A DNA stretch of 64,000 nucleotides from contig JAGYJQ010000003.1 of the NCBI GenBank assembly GCA_018401935.1, positions 1-64,000 on the forward strand. Reading direction: 5' to 3'. Every line of letters begins with the position of its first letter. Positions within the stretch are counted from its first letter, which is position 1. Under the pieces are notes generated by a model. That model worked only from the letters and a program-made list of their open reading frames with translations, did not search any database and was not told where the DNA came from. The stretch is from Balneolaceae bacterium. Lineage in GTDB: Bacteria; Bacteroidota; Rhodothermia; Balneolales; Balneolaceae. Both the position numbers and the translations under genes were made by a program. Positions 63,077 to 64,000 of the stretch are shown here, piece after piece.

Positions 63077-64000
63077 TTAAAACGCCTCACCAATAGACAG
63101 ATACAATGCCCACCTTGCCCATGGTTGTTTGCCTCGTACTCCAGGGATTATACCTAAATCTTCGGAACTAGGATTCAGCTTATAGGCTACATCCATCCTA
63201 ATAGGGCCAAATGGAGCGCGATATCTGATTCCAGCGCCTAACGCCCATTGTATACTTGTTATGGTAATGCTTTCTGTATTCGCCCAAACTTGCCCACCGT
63301 CCAAAAATACAACTCCATAACCACCCTTCCATTTATCAAACTGCTCACGCCATTCTAGGTTTAGCGTTAAAGAGGCCTTTCCCCCAGTGGGGACAAAACT
63401 ATACCTGCTTATTTCACCGTTTGATGAACTATCTACTCGTTCTACCCACTCTTTAGGGCCTAAGCTATGTCTTGCCCAGCCCCGAACAAGGGTACTGCCA
63501 CCGTTATAAAACCGTACATCGGATGGAAGGCTATCACGATTTTGTTCAAAAATCCATCCCCCTCGAACTCGACTTGCAAAAACAGATTTATTCCCTATTG
63601 GACTGTATTTTCGTATATCTAGTAATAAACGTTGATAGCTAAAATCACCCTCTCCAAAAAGTCCTGATAATTCTATAGTGGGTTGAACTGAAAACGTATT
63701 ATACCCGATAACGCCCTTCGAATGATACCTAGAACTAAAATTAAAGACCGATAGATTATAGGTAAGTAGACTATCCGGAATGCTCTGACCCGCCTCTACA
63801 TTCGACTCATCGTTACGTGCAAAACGGTAGGAAAATGTTCCTGTTAAACGATTGTTCGCTACATAACTGAAAGAATTCTCAATACCTGAAGAAGTAATAT
63901 TATAGGCACGTTCGTCACGGAACTGCATAAATGGGTGAATACGAACACTACTTCGTGTATTAAAAACATAAGGAAAAAGGTACTCCGCTTCTAGGTATCG
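63077..64000 (-). CDS. Omp85-family outer-membrane protein (BamA/TamA-like), C-terminal part
   Basis: Partial: the frame is open to the right edge, so the N-terminus (expected POTRA domains) lies outside the window. An internal ATG at 63928 is not the true start. Visible barrel strands include FYNGGSTLVRGWARHSLGP with the V/L-RG-[FYW] Omp85 hallmark, GYGVVFLDGGQVWA and GAGIRYRAPFGPIRMDVAYK, ending with SIGEAF (terminal Phe). Role in outer-membrane protein insertion or export (BamA, TamA) is likely by family; which one is not decidable. Confidence 0.85.
   Translation of the reverse strand, partial: RYLEAEYLFPYVFNTRSSVRIHPFMQFRDERAYNITSSGIENSFSYVANNRLTGTFSYRFARNDESNVEAGQSIPDSLLTYNLSVFNFSSRYHSKGVIGYNTFSVQPTIELSGLFGEGDFSYQRLLLDIRKYSPIGNKSVFASRVRGGWIFEQNRDSLPSDVRFYNGGSTLVRGWARHSLGPKEWVERVDSSSNGEISRYSFVPTGGKASLTLNLEWREQFDKWKGGYGVVFLDGGQVWANTESITITSIQWALGAGIRYRAPFGPIRMDVAYKLNPSSEDLGIIPGVRGKQPWARWALYLSIGEAF

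Noticed and set aside
1-64000. Prophage, insertion sequence, CRISPR array or tRNA
   Set aside because: Reading both strands I saw no transposase, integrase, phage structural gene, regular spacer array or tRNA-like cloverleaf; the region is ordinary though accessory-rich chromosome.

Overview
The window reads as chromosomal DNA of a marine, Gram-negative, heterotrophic bacterium of the Bacteroidota/Balneolota/Rhodothermota side of the tree. Evidence: two proteins end in type IX secretion (T9SS) sorting domains with an NPFNPST-type motif, there is a PorV/PorQ-family protein, a TonB-dependent receptor with a carboxypeptidase-regulatory-like N-terminal domain, many lipoproteins, and an Omp85 barrel. 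The NPFNPST form and the absence of a SusD partner suggest Balneolota or Rhodothermota rather than classical Bacteroides, but this is inference. No tRNA, rRNA, CRISPR array, transposase or phage gene was seen.

Layout. 1-1080: a small BspA-like surface protein and an intergenic stretch with a minus-strand terminator. 1081-11027 (minus): an operon of a ~2400-residue surface protein with about 17 carboxypeptidase-regulatory-like repeats, then a PorV/PorQ-family protein, then a 563-residue predicted outer-membrane barrel. 11594-16209 (plus): an ABC ATPase and a permease fused to an M1-type aminopeptidase domain. 16223-19808 (minus): sugar isomerase, Gfo/Idh/MocA oxidoreductase and nucleoside/sugar:H+ symporter-like MFS protein. 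20101-21140 (plus): a GroES-like protein and a YitT-family membrane protein.

21222-58466 is mostly one large catabolic region for a sulfated, uronic-acid-containing polysaccharide, split among divergent operons. 21222-28955 (minus): LacI-type regulator, TRAP transporter, SDR reductase, mannonate dehydratase, KDPG aldolase and KDG kinase. 29289-31706 (plus): ApbE-like flavin transferase, an exported-looking Gfo/Idh/MocA protein and a two-helix membrane protein. 31764-38775 (minus): three Cys-type sulfatases and a lipoprotein formylglycine-generating enzyme that would activate them. 38965-45082 (plus): GH88, GH43, a HAD-like protein, a beta-helix protein with T9SS tail and an esterase. 45079-49479 (minus): a 1466-residue protein joining a beta-helix, an alginate-lyase-like domain and GH43. 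49589-58466 (minus): KduI- and KduD-type enzymes, DUF4861 protein, TonB receptor, a T9SS beta-helix protein and a beta-propeller protein.

How it fits: lyases would cut the polymer outside the cell, sulfatases and GH43/esterase strip sulfate, pentose and acyl groups, GH88 frees unsaturated uronate, KduI and KduD turn that into 2-keto-3-deoxygluconate (KDG), fructuronate would reach KDG through the SDR and UxuA, and KdgK plus Eda give pyruvate and glyceraldehyde-3-phosphate. A shared 16-bp palindromic operator (ACTTAACCGGTTAAGT and variants) lies at the TRAP operon, at the sulfatase operon start, upstream of the DUF4861-KduD-KduI operon and near the regulator gene, which suggests one LacI-type regulon. 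Ulvan or a similar sulfated glucuronan/iduronan with xylose is a plausible substrate; the substrate is inferred, and rhamnose genes are not in the window.

58634-62347 (plus) carries a tandem DUF1080 protein, a Tat-exported Gfo/Idh/MocA oxidoreductase and an exported metallo-beta-lactamase-fold hydrolase, a possible extracytoplasmic 3-keto-glycoside module. The window ends in a minus-strand lipoprotein and the C-terminal part of an Omp85-family protein that runs off the right edge.
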